Origin: Roseomonas sp.
Lineage (GTDB): Bacteria > Pseudomonadota > Alphaproteobacteria > Acetobacterales > Acetobacteraceae
Direction: 5' to 3'
Assembly (NCBI GenBank): GCA_020249285.1
Contig: JADCFX010000044.1
Span: 30,057 to 94,056 of the forward strand
Length of the DNA: 64,000 bases
This document shows positions 17,840-28,508 of this stretch, in pieces (positions within the stretch are counted from its first letter, which is position 1; the number at the start of each line of letters is the position of its first letter). The translations under genes were made by a program, and so were the position numbers. The notes beneath the pieces were generated by a model. It had not been told where the DNA came from. It did not search any database and saw nothing but the letters and a program-made list of their open reading frames with translations.

Positions 17840-18489
17840 AGCTGGTGATCATAGACCCGGGTTCGGGCAATCTGGCTTCCGTGCTGCGGGCTTTCCAGAA
17901 AGTGGCGGCGGAAGCGGGCATTACGGCGGATATGAGCGTCACGCGCAATTCAGCCGACATCCTGGCGGCGGACCGCGTCGTGCTGCCCGGCCAAGGGGCC
18001 TTTGCTGCCTGCCGGCGCGGGCTGGATGCTTTGCCGGGCGCCGTCGCGGCCATGGAACAGCGCGTGCGCGGTGATGGTGTGCCCTTCCTGGGCATATGTG
18101 TCGGCATGCAGCTGATGGCGACCCAAGGGTTGGAACATGGCAGCACCCCGGGGCTGGATTGGCTGCCGGGCGAGGTAGCGCATATGGACCCGAAGGACGC
18201 CGATGGCGCCCCGCTGCCGCTGCCGCAAATGGGCTGGAATGGGCTGAATTTCCGCCCGGGGTGCCACAAGCTGCTGCAAGGTATCACCCCCGGGGATCAG
18301 GTCTATTTCGTACATTCCTATGCCTTTAGCGCGGCGCGGGGGGAGGATGTGATCGCTTCCACCGATTATGGCGGGCCGGTGACCGCCGCCATTGCCCGCC
18401 ATAATCTTGCCGGGCTTCAGTTCCATGTGGAGAAAAGCGGCCCGGTGGGGTTGCGTATCCTCGCCAACTTCCTGAAATGGGTGCCATGA
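17836..18489 (+). CDS. hisH: Imidazole glycerol phosphate synthase glutaminase subunit HisH
   Basis: Class I glutamine amidotransferase that supplies ammonia to HisF for making IGP and AICAR. The 217-residue protein begins LVIIDPGSGNLASVLRAF and has the nucleophile cysteine in FLGICVGMQLM near residue 88 and the catalytic His/Glu pair in LAGLQFHVEKSGPVG near residue 200. The HisF partner is not encoded in this window. Its end overlaps the start of the GNAT gene. Confidence 0.95.
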   Translation: MKLVIIDPGSGNLASVLRAFQKVAAEAGITADMSVTRNSADILAADRVVLPGQGAFAACRRGLDALPGAVAAMEQRVRGDGVPFLGICVGMQLMATQGLEHGSTPGLDWLPGEVAHMDPKDADGAPLPLPQMGWNGLNFRPGCHKLLQGITPGDQVYFVHSYAFSAARGEDVIASTDYGGPVTAAIARHNLAGLQFHVEKSGPVGLRILANFLKWVP

Positions 18490-19076
18490 ATAGCGCAATG
18501 ACCATGAGCTTCACCCATGACCTGGCTGTGGAACTCGCCAACCAGCTTTCGGATGCCGATTTGGCCGACCTCTGTGAGGCGACGGATGCCGCTATCATTG
18601 AAGGCGGTGGCTTCGGCTGGCTTGAGCCTCAGGGGCGGGAAGCACTTGCACGGCATTTTCGCGGCACTTTGCTGGTGCCGGAGCGCGAATTATTCATCGC
18701 CCGGCTGGATGGCCATGTGGTGGGTTCAGCCCAATTGGTGCGCCCGCCGCGTCATAATGAAGCGCAATCCTTCGGCGCCACACTGACCCATGCCTATCTG
18801 GCGCCCTATGCGCGCGGCCATGGTCTGGCGCGAATGTTGGTACTGCGCGTGGAAGAACGCGCCGCCGCGCTGGGGCATCGCGTGCTGAACCTGGATGTGC
18901 GCGAAACGCAGACCACCGCTATCGCGCTATTTGAAGCGCTGGGTTACGTGCATTGGGGCACGCATCCTTTTTATGCGCGGGTCAATGGCCAGACGGTGGC
19001 TGGGCGCTATTACTTCAAGCCGTTGGAACCTGGCCGCGGGCGTGCCACGGGCGCCTTGCTCGACCCCACCCAGTAA
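18486..19076 (+). CDS. GNAT-family N-acetyltransferase within the his cluster
   Basis: About 196 residues with the acetyl-CoA motif [21 protein letters not shown] near residue 100 and a typical GNAT ending ([21 protein letters not shown]). The ATG at 18486 overlaps the hisH stop by 4 bases; an ATG at 18477 is equally possible. The stop overlaps hisA (TAATG), so the gene is locked into the his transcription unit. Substrate unknown. A GNAT in this place is known from other alphaproteobacteria, which suggests a retained but uncharacterised role. Confidence 0.82.
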   Translation: MNSAMTMSFTHDLAVELANQLSDADLADLCEATDAAIIEGGGFGWLEPQGREALARHFRGTLLVPERELFIARLDGHVVGSAQLVRPPRHNEAQSFGATLTHAYLAPYARGHGLARMLVLRVEERAAALGHRVLNLDVRETQTTAIALFEALGYVHWGTHPFYARVNGQTVAGRYYFKPLEPGRGRATGALLDPTQ

Positions 19077-19804
19077 TGGGCTTTTCGCTCTATCCCGCCA
19101 TTGATTTGAAGGGCGGGCAGGTGGTGCGCCTGAAACGAGGCGAGATGGATCAGGCCACCATCTATGCCGATGATCCGGCAGCGCAGGCACGGAGCTTCAT
19201 CGAAGCCGGCTTCGCTTGGGTGCATATGGTGGATCTTGATGGCGCTTTTGCCGGAAAGCCCGCTAATGCCGCAGCCGTGCGCGCGATTATCGCGGCTGTG
19301 CCTGGTGCCAAGCTGCAATTGGGTGGCGGCATTCGTTCCATGGAGACTGCGGAAGCCTGGCTGGCCGCAGGTGTCAGCCGGATCATTCTGGGCTCGGCCG
19401 CGGTGAAGGACCCAAATTTTGCCCGCGCCGCCTGCCGCGCCTTTCCGGGCCGCGTGGCGCTTGGGATTGATGCGCGTGATGGCATGGTGGCGACCGAAGG
19501 CTGGGCCGAGACCAGCGATGTCAGCGCCACTGATTTGGCGCGCCGCTTTGAGGATTCCGGCGCCGCCGCAGTGATTTACACGGATATCGCGCGTGATGGC
19601 ATGCTGACAGGTGTGAATGTCGCGGCGACGGCTGCGCTGGCGCGCGCGGTGCGCCTGCCAGTGATTGCCTCGGGCGGGGTCGCGGGGGTTGAGGATATTA
19701 CGGCGCTGCGCGAAGTAGGTGCCGGGATTGAAGGCGCGATATTGGGGCGCGCGCTTTATGATGGGCGGATTGAACCGAAGGTGGCTTTGGCGGCGGCGGC
19801 GTAA
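19076..19804 (+). CDS. hisA: Phosphoribosylformimino-5-aminoimidazole carboxamide ribotide isomerase HisA
   Basis: TIM-barrel isomerase of histidine synthesis (242 residues). Family patterns are [18 protein letters not shown] at the N-terminus with the first catalytic Asp, [15 protein letters not shown] near residue 45, [17 protein letters not shown] near residue 80, and the second-half Asp in [15 protein letters not shown] near residue 170. The start is fixed by the TAATG overlap with the GNAT gene. hisF and hisE, usually next, are absent; the next gene is convergent. Confidence 0.95.
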   Translation: MGFSLYPAIDLKGGQVVRLKRGEMDQATIYADDPAAQARSFIEAGFAWVHMVDLDGAFAGKPANAAAVRAIIAAVPGAKLQLGGGIRSMETAEAWLAAGVSRIILGSAAVKDPNFARAACRAFPGRVALGIDARDGMVATEGWAETSDVSATDLARRFEDSGAAAVIYTDIARDGMLTGVNVAATAALARAVRLPVIASGGVAGVEDITALREVGAGIEGAILGRALYDGRIEPKVALAAAA

Positions 19805-19833
19805 ACGCCATTCATTATATTCCTGACCTCAGC

Positions 19834-20685
19834 CTAATCCATCGAAGCCGCCAAACCTTCGCGGTAACTCGGATACCGCCATTCAATCCCAAGCGCTACC
19901 TTGGTCGCGGCATTCGCCACACGGCGATTTTCTGACCAGAAGGAAAGCGCCATGGGCGACATGCTGGCGCGTGCTTCTTCAAAAGGAACCACCGGCGGTG
20001 GCGGCATGCCCAAAAGCCGTGCCGCTTCCGCCATGACCGCCGCGCTATCAGCCGGTTCATCATCCACGAAGTTCAACACGCGGCAGCCGGGCGGGGCTGG
20101 ATTTCTGATGGCGGCCATCACCGCATGGGCGATGTCATCGCGGTGAATGCGGCTGAAGCTATGGCCGGGCTTCACCACGCGCCGCGCAATGCCCGCGCGC
20201 AATTCGGCAAAGGGTGCGCGCCCCGGCCCGTAAATCCCGCCAACGCGGCAAAGATCCAAAGCGGCACCCGCAGGCCGCGCCGCGCGCCAGGCTTCTTCCG
20301 CCGCCAGGCGCCTTTGGCTGCGCGGCTGGCCGGGTGCGGGGGCGGTCGCCTCATCCACAGTGCCGCCAGCACGATCCCCATAAACCCCGGTGGTGGAAAG
20401 ATAGCCAATCCAGCGCTGCTTCCCTGAAGCAAGCGTAGCGGCGTGGTGGCGGAGCACTGGGTCTCCGCCCTCATTCGGTGGTGTGGTGATCAGCCAATGG
20501 CTTGCCGCCGCAAAGGCGGGGCCGGCGGCGTCGAAGCTGATCATCTCAACCCCCAGCCGTGCCCTCACGGCCTCCGGCTGGCGGGAGGTGCCTATCACGC
20601 GCCAACCGGCAGCCACGGCGGCCTCGGCAACCGCGCGCCCAGTATAGCCCAGCCCGGCAATGATCAGCAGCTTGTTCTGTTCCAT
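19834..20685 (-). CDS. NAD(P)-binding SDR-family protein, epimerase-like (atypical)
   Basis: A 283-residue Rossmann-fold protein beginning MEQNKLLIIAGLGYTGRAVAEA, with the glycine-rich loop GLGYTG near residue 11. It has LSTTGVYGDR near residue 95 and the segment CRVGGIYGPGR near 145, typical of extended atypical SDR proteins such as the YeeZ group. The classical YxxxK pair is not clear, so catalysis is uncertain. Convergent with hisA, divergent from a TPR gene; no pathway context. Confidence 0.78.
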   Translation of the reverse strand: MEQNKLLIIAGLGYTGRAVAEAAVAAGWRVIGTSRQPEAVRARLGVEMISFDAAGPAFAAASHWLITTPPNEGGDPVLRHHAATLASGKQRWIGYLSTTGVYGDRAGGTVDEATAPAPGQPRSQRRLAAEEAWRAARPAGAALDLCRVGGIYGPGRAPFAELRAGIARRVVKPGHSFSRIHRDDIAHAVMAAIRNPAPPGCRVLNFVDDEPADSAAVMAEAARLLGMPPPPVVPFEEARASMSPMALSFWSENRRVANAATKVALGIEWRYPSYREGLAASMD

Positions 20686-20772
20686 GGTTTTTCCGCCACG
20701 CGCCGCGATAATTCGCTCAGGCGCCAGGCTAGCATGGTAACATTACAAGAGGTCCGGGCTAAATAGCCGGTC

Positions 20773-21600
20773 ATGACGCAAAGGCCCATGAAGCTAATCG
20801 GGGTTGCCACCGCGCTTTTGGTTCTTGGCGCGGCGGGCGGATTGTGGCTTTCGGGCGTGCTTTCCCCTGGTCAACAGGATGCCGCGCTGCCGGTGCCGCC
20901 GGAGCCACCTCGGCTTTCCCAGGCACCAGAATATGCCCGCTGCCTTGACCTTTTGCTGGTTGATCCCACAGGCGCACGCGGCTTTGCGCGAGATTGGCAT
21001 ATGCAGGGCGGTGGTGAGGGTGCCGCGCAATGCGAGGCCCTTGCGCAGCTTAGCCTTGGTGAGGCTGACGCGGCGGCGGAAGCGCTGGAACGCATCGCGG
21101 CCCGCAGCGAAGCCGGCATTGCCGCTCGTGCGGCGGTATTCGGTCAGGCAGCGGAAGCCTGGCGCGCCGCCGGCAAGCCGCAACGCGCGGCAGCAGCGGC
21201 GAGCCTGGCGCTCGCGCTCACACCGCAGGATGCAGATTTACTGCTGGAACGCGCCATGGCGCGCCTGGCACTCGGCCAGGAAGCCGGTGCCTTGGCTGAT
21301 CTTGATCTGGCCGTGGTGCTGGACGCCGACCGGGCCGAGGCCTGGATCTGGCGCGCCGCCGCGCAGCGCCGGTTGGAAAGGCTGCGCCCGGCTGAGGACA
21401 GCATCACCACCGCGCTGCGCCTCGCGCCACGTAATGTGGAGGCGCTTTTGGAACGCGGCATTCTCCGCCAAATGCGTGGTGAGGCGGAGGCCGCGCGGCG
21501 CGATTGGGAAAGGGTGCTGGAACTGGCCCCAGATAGCCCCACCGCTGATTTGGCAGCACAGAATCTGGCATTGATCGAGGCCGGGCCGAGTTTGCGTTAG
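20773..21600 (+). CDS. Tetratricopeptide-repeat protein, membrane-anchored
   Basis: A 275-residue protein with an N-terminal hydrophobic segment (about residues 8-30, LIGVATALLVLGAAGGLWLS) acting as signal anchor, then a periplasmic Ala-rich region. Helical repeats with the TPR spacing (ADAAAEALERIAARSEAG, then DADLLLERAMARLALGQEAG and NVEALLERGILRQMRGEAEA) run from about residue 95 to the end. TPR domains bind other proteins; no partner is evident. The last codons overlap the end of a convergent unknown gene by 4 bases. Confidence 0.78.
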   Translation: MTQRPMKLIGVATALLVLGAAGGLWLSGVLSPGQQDAALPVPPEPPRLSQAPEYARCLDLLLVDPTGARGFARDWHMQGGGEGAAQCEALAQLSLGEADAAAEALERIAARSEAGIAARAAVFGQAAEAWRAAGKPQRAAAAASLALALTPQDADLLLERAMARLALGQEAGALADLDLAVVLDADRAEAWIWRAAAQRRLERLRPAEDSITTALRLAPRNVEALLERGILRQMRGEAEAARRDWERVLELAPDSPTADLAAQNLALIEAGPSLR

Positions 21601-21926
21601 CGGCGCGCGCTTCGGGCCGCCGCCCCGCCGCGGCGTTCTTCCCAAGACCCCCAATGATTGCCATCAGCCGGTAGCCCGCGCCCGTCGCAGGGCACCACAT
21701 TGATGACGGGGAAATCGCTGACCAGTGCCATGGCGACCCCGCGCGGGCGGGAAAAGCCCGCGAGTTGGATGTCGAGCGTATTGCGGTTGGTGACGCGCAG
21801 GATGCGGCCCCATTCGCCAGCATGGGCAGTGACAATTGGGCCCGCTTCATCGCGGGTCAGGCGAACCAGATCGCCCGCCTCAGGGATCATGATCTGTTTG
21901 CCATCGGGCCGGGTATCTATCCGCAT
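21597..21926 (-). CDS. Conserved-looking hypothetical protein
   Basis: An unrecognised 109-residue soluble protein. It has an Ile/Val/Leu-rich core with likely beta strands (AGDLVRLTRDEAGPIVTA, GRILRVTNRNTLDIQLAGF) and a disordered Arg-rich end. A start at the internal ATG (IMIPEAGD, about 13 codons in) is also possible. Support: third-position GC bias fits this frame and the space between the TPR gene and pyrG is otherwise empty. The small-barrel-like pattern may suggest nucleic-acid or protein binding, but that is a guess. Confidence 0.55.
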   Translation of the reverse strand: MRIDTRPDGKQIMIPEAGDLVRLTRDEAGPIVTAHAGEWGRILRVTNRNTLDIQLAGFSRPRGVAMALVSDFPVINVVPCDGRGLPADGNHWGSWEERRGGAAARSARR

Positions 21927-22004
21927 CGGCAGGGTCCAGGGTTTCCAGGGTGCGATAAGCGTCTCAATCCCGAGTAAACCTTACAAACCTCAAGAATCAT
22001 CTAA

Positions 22005-24523
<2,519 letters not shown>

Positions 24524-24537
24524 TTAGGCGCTTCCCC

Positions 24538-24629
24538 GGAGCATTTTCAAGCCAAGTGGAATCACTTGGCGACTCGGAAAATGCGACCAAACAAAACTTT
24601 AGCGTAGTTCCGGTGAGCGGATGCGAAGC
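24538..24629 (+). repeat. Dispersed palindromic repeat, intact copy with 3' extension
   Basis: Core 24538-24593 with a perfect two-level hairpin: GCATTTTC pairs with GAAAATGC, and GCCAAGTG with CACTTGGC around a GAAT loop, followed by GACCAAACA. The downstream block GGTGAGCGGATGCGAAGC at 24612-24629 is shared with the copy at 14758. It carries GAATC and GACTC (two GANTC sites). It lies between convergent kdsA and cytochrome b561 and its extension overlaps the last codons of the latter. Confidence 0.9.
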
Positions 24630-25162
24630 GGAAATGCGCGCAAACTCATCCGCCCCATCAGCCCATCGCGCTTGATGAATTGGTGCCAAAGCGCGGCAGC
24701 GATGTGAAAGGCCACAAGGCCAAGCAGCGCATAGGCCGCCAATTCATGCACTTCCTTGATGCTGCGCGACAAGGTGCGATTGGCCGCGAGTGGTGAGGCG
24801 ATGCTGAACAACCCGAATTCCAGCCCGCGCCCGCGCAGGAAAAGCGTCGCCAAACCAAGTAGCGGCACGGCTGCCATCAGCCCGTAAAGCCCGAAATGCG
24901 CCAGCCGCGCCAGGCGCTGCTGCTGCGTGTTCATGCCAACAGGCAGTGCTGGCGCGGTGCTGAGCATGCGCCAGACAATACGCAGCGCCAGCAACAGCAT
25001 AACCACGGCGCCCACACTGTTATGTGAGGTCTTGATGAAATCACGAAAGGCGCCGCGTGGCAGATCATCGGCAATCAGGATGCTGGCTGCAGCGTAGAAA
25101 ATCAGCGCCGCCATCAACCAATGAAACAGGATTGAAAGGCGGTCATATCGGGTGCGATCCAT
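24599..25162 (-). CDS. Cytochrome b561 family protein (CybB-like)
   Basis: Di-haem inner-membrane electron carrier, probably quinol-linked. The 187 residues start MDRTRYDRLSILFHWLMAALIF and contain four hydrophobic segments; candidate haem-ligand histidines are in LFHWL near 15, KTSHNSVG near 45, EVHELAAY near 140 and AFHIAAALWHQF near 155. ATG 25162 is preferred over GTG 25177 because AAGGA is correctly spaced from it. The last residues (LRIRSPELR) are encoded by the extension of the dispersed repeat, so the natural C-terminus may have been altered by that element. Confidence 0.85.
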   Translation of the reverse strand: MDRTRYDRLSILFHWLMAALIFYAAASILIADDLPRGAFRDFIKTSHNSVGAVVMLLLALRIVWRMLSTAPALPVGMNTQQQRLARLAHFGLYGLMAAVPLLGLATLFLRGRGLEFGLFSIASPLAANRTLSRSIKEVHELAAYALLGLVAFHIAAALWHQFIKRDGLMGRMSLRAFPLRIRSPELR

Positions 25163-25227
25163 GGCACATTCCTTCACGAAACCGGCGCTTGCCTAGGCCG
25201 ATGTCGCGCGCCCCGCCATGATCAGGA

Positions 25228-25602
25228 TCAAACCGCGCCTTGCCGCCGCGCTGGCTCCCGGCTCAAGCCCCGTGCCGCAAGTGCGGCCAGATATTCCGCC
25301 CAGCGGCTTTCCTGTTCTTCCCCCAAGCGGCGCAGGTATTCCCAGGTGAAAATCCCCGTATCATGCAAATCATCAAAGCTGATGCGCAGCGCGTAATGGC
25401 CAACCGGTTCAAGCCCGATCATGCCAACATGGCGCCGGCCCGCCACAATCACCTTCTGCCCCGGCCCATGGCCCTGCACTTCCGCACTCGGGCTTTCCAC
25501 GCGCAGATATTCGGCGGGCAGCGCGAAGCGCGCGCCATCGGCGAAGGCAATTTCCAGGATTTTCTCCGCCTTGCGCAGGCGGATTTCAGTGGGTGCGCTC
25601 AT
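25228..25602 (-). CDS. DUF971 family protein (gamma-butyrobetaine hydroxylase-like N-terminal domain)
   Basis: A 124-residue stand-alone DUF971 domain. Typical patterns are [18 protein letters not shown] and [20 protein letters not shown] near residue 30, then [20 protein letters not shown] and [13 protein letters not shown] near residue 85. Eukaryotic relatives form the N-terminus of gamma-butyrobetaine hydroxylase; bacterial single-domain forms have been linked to iron-sulfur assembly on Mrp-type proteins, but nothing here tests that. Its start overlaps the end of the Trm112-like gene. Confidence 0.85.
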   Translation of the reverse strand: MSAPTEIRLRKAEKILEIAFADGARFALPAEYLRVESPSAEVQGHGPGQKVIVAGRRHVGMIGLEPVGHYALRISFDDLHDTGIFTWEYLRRLGEEQESRWAEYLAALAARGLSREPARRQGAV

Positions 25603-25796
25603 GCGTCCAGTTTGCGCGCCTCATCAGGCAGCATGATGGGGATGCCATCGCGCACGGGAAAAGCGAGGCCCGCCGCGTCGCTGATCAATTCGCCCTTGTC
25701 GCGGTCATAGCGCAGCGGCTTTTTGGTCACGGGGCAGACCAGGATTTCAAGCAGCTTCGGGTCCAGCGCGCCGCCCTTTGGTTGCGTTTCCGTCAC
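25599..25796 (-). CDS. Trm112 family protein (YcaR-like)
   Basis: A 65-residue protein with the Trm112/YcaR fold signature [19 protein letters not shown], then [18 protein letters not shown]. Only one zinc-type cysteine is left (in VCPVT), normal for the bacterial branch. Eukaryotic Trm112 activates methyltransferases; the bacterial partner is not established. GTG 25796 is preferred to TTG 25802 because GAAGGGA lies 8 bases upstream of it. It lies between the Lon-N gene and DUF971 on the same strand, a conserved group in alphaproteobacteria. Confidence 0.85.
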   Translation of the reverse strand: MTETQPKGGALDPKLLEILVCPVTKKPLRYDRDKGELISDAAGLAFPVRDGIPIMLPDEARKLDA

Positions 25797-25812
25797 GGAC
25801 AAATTCCCTTCA

Positions 25813-26475
25813 TTAACTCAGGCTGCCAGGGTTCGGCATATTGGCCGCCGCCCCCATGCGCAGCAGCGTGACCAGCATATCCGCCCGTTCAGACCCTTCG
25901 GCCGCTTCCAGAAGCGCCTGTTTTTCCGGCGGATCAAAGGGGCAGACCATCGCGAGCATCGTTACCAGCAGCGCATCAGGCGTTTGTTCCACCGCATCCC
26001 AATTCGCCTCAATCCCGCGCGCCTGGAAGTAGGGGCGCAACGCCCCAAGCAAGGCCGGGCGATCGAGCGGCGGCGGATCGGCTTCCAAAAGATCAGTCAC
26101 GAAATCCGCATAATCGGCACGCACGCGGCGGTAGCCGCCCTGCGCCAGGGGCAATTCTTCGGCAATGCGGAAGCGCGTCACGCCGATCAGCGTGATCAGC
26201 AGCCGCCCATCATCGGTTTCGCTGAAGGATGAAATGCGCCCAAGGCAACCGATACGATAAAGACCCGGCCCTTGCGACCCCGCCTTACCGCGTGCATCGG
26301 GCTGCACCATGCCGAAAAGCCGCCCCTGGCCCAGCGCATCCATCGTCATCGCAAGATAGCGCGGCTCAAAAATATTGAGCGGCAGGCGCCCGCGCGGCAG
26401 CAGCAGCGCCCCTGTCAGGGGGAAGACCGCGATTTCGGTGGGCAAATCCGCAAGTCGCGGATGAAAGGGGTGCAT
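25813..26475 (-). CDS. LON peptidase substrate-binding (Lon N-terminal) domain protein
   Basis: A 220-residue protein that is only the N-terminal substrate-binding domain of Lon, with no ATPase or protease part. It opens [21 protein letters not shown] and continues with [17 protein letters not shown] near residue 32, then [17 protein letters not shown] and [12 protein letters not shown], as in the family. It probably acts as a soluble adaptor-like protein of unknown partner. It follows the CnoX-like thioredoxin gene by about 20 bases and precedes the Trm112-like gene, probably in one operon. Confidence 0.9.
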   Translation of the reverse strand: MHPFHPRLADLPTEIAVFPLTGALLLPRGRLPLNIFEPRYLAMTMDALGQGRLFGMVQPDARGKAGSQGPGLYRIGCLGRISSFSETDDGRLLITLIGVTRFRIAEELPLAQGGYRRVRADYADFVTDLLEADPPPLDRPALLGALRPYFQARGIEANWDAVEQTPDALLVTMLAMVCPFDPPEKQALLEAAEGSERADMLVTLLRMGAAANMPNPGSLS

Positions 26476-26495
26476 GATGCGTGGTGCCGCCGGCC

Positions 26496-27431
26496 TTAAC
26501 GGAACAGCACAGAAGAAAGCTTGCGCCGCCCCGCGACACTCGCCGCATCGCCAAAGCCCCAGGCTTCGAAGAATTTCAGCAATTGCTTGCGCGCGGCTTC
26601 CTCATTCCAGGCGCGGTCGCGCTTGATGGCTTCAATCAGCGCATCCACCGCGCCGGCGCGGTCTTCCATGGCGTTCAGCGCCACCGCCAGATCAATCCGC
26701 GCGGCATGGTCATTGGCGTCGGCGGCCAGGCGGGTTTCGAATTCGGCGAGCTTCGCCCGCGCTTCGCGGCCTTCTGAGGCCAATTCCAAGGCGCTGCGGA
26801 TGGAAGCGATTTCGGCATGGGCGCGCAGCTTTTCCGGCACGCTTTCAATCACCTGAAGCGCCTGTTCTTCCTGCCCCAGCGTCATCAGGCAGCGCGCCAC
26901 GCCGGCCAGCGCATCCGCATTTTCCGGTTCCTGCTGCGCCAGAGCGCCGAACATTTGCAGCGCCGTGGTGGCATCGCCTTCTTCCAGCGCGGCCTTGGCT
27001 TCGCCCAGCAAATCAGCGGTCGGCATTTGCCCGCCCGCCTGCTTCAGCAAGCCTTCAATGAAGCGCTTCACTTCCGATTCCGGCAGCGCGCCCTGGAACA
27101 GATCCAGTATCTGCCCCTTCCAGAAAGCGACCACCGTCGGCACGGATTGCAGCGGCAGGCCCATTTGCACCAGCTGCTGCACAAGGCCGCGATTCTTATC
27201 AATATCAATCTTGACCAGCCGCACGCGGCCATCGGCGGCGGTCACCACCTTTTCCAGCGCGGGGGTCAGTTGCTTGCAGGGGCCGCACCAGGTGGCCCAG
27301 AAATCCACCAGCACCGGCACATCATTGGATGCCTGCACCACATCCTGCATGAAGGTGGTTTGGTCCCCATCCTTGATGGCGCCGGCAGCGGCGGCCTGCG
27401 GGGGGCGGTTCGGGTCGAAGATCACTTCCAT
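26496..27431 (-). CDS. Thioredoxin-domain chaperedoxin (CnoX/YbbN-like)
   Basis: A 311-residue fusion: an N-terminal thioredoxin domain (about residues 30-135) with VLVDFWATWCGPCKQLTP holding the WCGPC redox motif, then TPR-like helices (about 150-305) such as ALEEGDATTALQMFGALA and AVALNAMEDRAGAVDALIEA. This matches CnoX/YbbN, which protects proteins from oxidative aggregation and hands them to GroEL. Retention of both active cysteines, as in alphaproteobacterial forms, suggests oxidoreductase activity, unlike Escherichia coli CnoX. ATG 27431 has AGGAAG 7 bases upstream. It probably heads the unit running to DUF971. Confidence 0.9.
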   Translation of the reverse strand: MEVIFDPNRPPQAAAAGAIKDGDQTTFMQDVVQASNDVPVLVDFWATWCGPCKQLTPALEKVVTAADGRVRLVKIDIDKNRGLVQQLVQMGLPLQSVPTVVAFWKGQILDLFQGALPESEVKRFIEGLLKQAGGQMPTADLLGEAKAALEEGDATTALQMFGALAQQEPENADALAGVARCLMTLGQEEQALQVIESVPEKLRAHAEIASIRSALELASEGREARAKLAEFETRLAADANDHAARIDLAVALNAMEDRAGAVDALIEAIKRDRAWNEEAARKQLLKFFEAWGFGDAASVAGRRKLSSVLFR

Positions 27432-27503
27432 CACGGCACTTCCTGGATTTGTTGGCGCATAGATGCGCCCTATTGCGCCAGACGCAAGCCACCCCGGCGC
27501 GGT

Positions 27504-28007
27504 TCAGGCGCCGTCCAGTTCCAGCAGCCGGGTTTCATGCCCAAGCCCGGCCAGAAACCCGAGCAAATCCCGGGGTGCGAGGCCCGTGGAAGCCGTATTG
27601 ACCAAGGGATGCACCCAAATTCGCGCGTGTCGCATCAGCCCCGCATCCATGACAAAGCGAATCCGGCTGGGTGGCGCATTGACCAGGCCAAAGGGCGTGA
27701 CCGAGCCAGGTGTCAGGCCCAGGATGCCCAGCAACTCCTCAGCGCTGCCCATGGAGACCTTGCCGGAATCCGCCATGCGGGCGAGCGCATTGATGGATAC
27801 CTGGCGGGATTCCTCAAGCGTTGCCAGCAGGAAGGGGCCATCGCCCTTGGCGGGCCGCAGGAACAGGTTCTTGGTATGGCCCCCGGGCAGGGTGCCGCGC
27901 AAATCCTGGCTTTCGGCCACGGTAAAGACCGCCGGGTGATGGCGCGTTTCCGCCGCAATGCCGGCAGCAGCGAGGCGGGCGAGCAAGCCTTCGGGCGTTT
28001 CGGGCAT
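27504..28007 (-). CDS. Prolyl-tRNA editing protein (ProX/YbaK family)
   Basis: Stand-alone editing domain that deacylates mischarged tRNA-Pro (Ala or Cys), 167 residues. Patterns include HHPAVFTVAESQDLRGTLPG near residue 22, KNLFLRPAKGDGPFLLATLE near residue 45 with the conserved Lys, and the C-terminal LTPGSVTPFGLVN near residue 95. This closely resembles the PrdX/ProXp-ala type found in alphaproteobacteria. It is probably monocistronic between the I78 gene and the thioredoxin gene. Confidence 0.9.
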   Translation of the reverse strand: MPETPEGLLARLAAAGIAAETRHHPAVFTVAESQDLRGTLPGGHTKNLFLRPAKGDGPFLLATLEESRQVSINALARMADSGKVSMGSAEELLGILGLTPGSVTPFGLVNAPPSRIRFVMDAGLMRHARIWVHPLVNTASTGLAPRDLLGFLAGLGHETRLLELDGA

Positions 28008-28061
28008 CGGGCCTCCTGCCAGGGGATGAATGGGGGGCGCCTAAGGCGGGCTGCCCTGATA

Positions 28062-28364
28062 TCACCCGCAGGTGATCTGCGTCACCACGCCGTTTTCGAT
28101 CAACCCGGTCGCGCGATCTATCCGGTAATCCTTGGTCATGGGCGTCGTCGGGCCACCCATGCGCACAGTGCTGATCCCCGGCATGGCTTGCAGGGCCGCG
28201 CGCACCTCATCTGGCGCTTTGCCGAGCAAGCCAGCGAAACGCGCCTGATGCTGCGCGCAGCCTTCGGGCGCCGGAGACGCCTGGGTCTGCGCCGGTGCAA
28301 CTTCAGCGCATGCCATGGTGAGCAAGCCGACAGTCAAGGCCAGGGACCGTAATTTCCGTGTCAT
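28062..28364 (-). CDS. Secreted I78-family peptidase inhibitor-like protein
   Basis: A 100-residue exported protein with a signal peptide (about residues 1-25, LALTVGLLTMACAEVAPAQA-like). A Cys in APEGCAQHQ and the terminal QITCG can form the disulfide expected in I78 inhibitors. FAGLLGKAPDEVRAAL and the pattern TKDYRIDRATGLIENGVV correspond to the LIG...DYRxDRLN...DxxG segments of that family. The canonical RLN is replaced by RAT, so inhibition is uncertain. Alternatively it could be a lipoprotein at the early Cys, but the lipobox is poor. Confidence 0.65.
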   Translation of the reverse strand: MTRKLRSLALTVGLLTMACAEVAPAQTQASPAPEGCAQHQARFAGLLGKAPDEVRAALQAMPGISTVRMGGPTTPMTKDYRIDRATGLIENGVVTQITCG

Positions 28365-28508
28365 AGTTCCATCCTTTTAAAGCCGTGTTGGACATCGCGA
28401 TGTTTGAACCCATTGCCATGGCGAATTTACGGCGAAGCCCCGCTACATTGCCGTGCGGCTTCGCAATCGGCATTCTGGGCGAGACCGTTTTGCAAGGAAT
28501 CACCCGCC

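Noticed and set aside
26817..28352. 511-codon plus-strand frame opposite the CnoX-like and prolyl-tRNA editing genes
   Set aside because: Gln/Arg/His-rich, crosses two real genes and intergenic DNA, no family motif.
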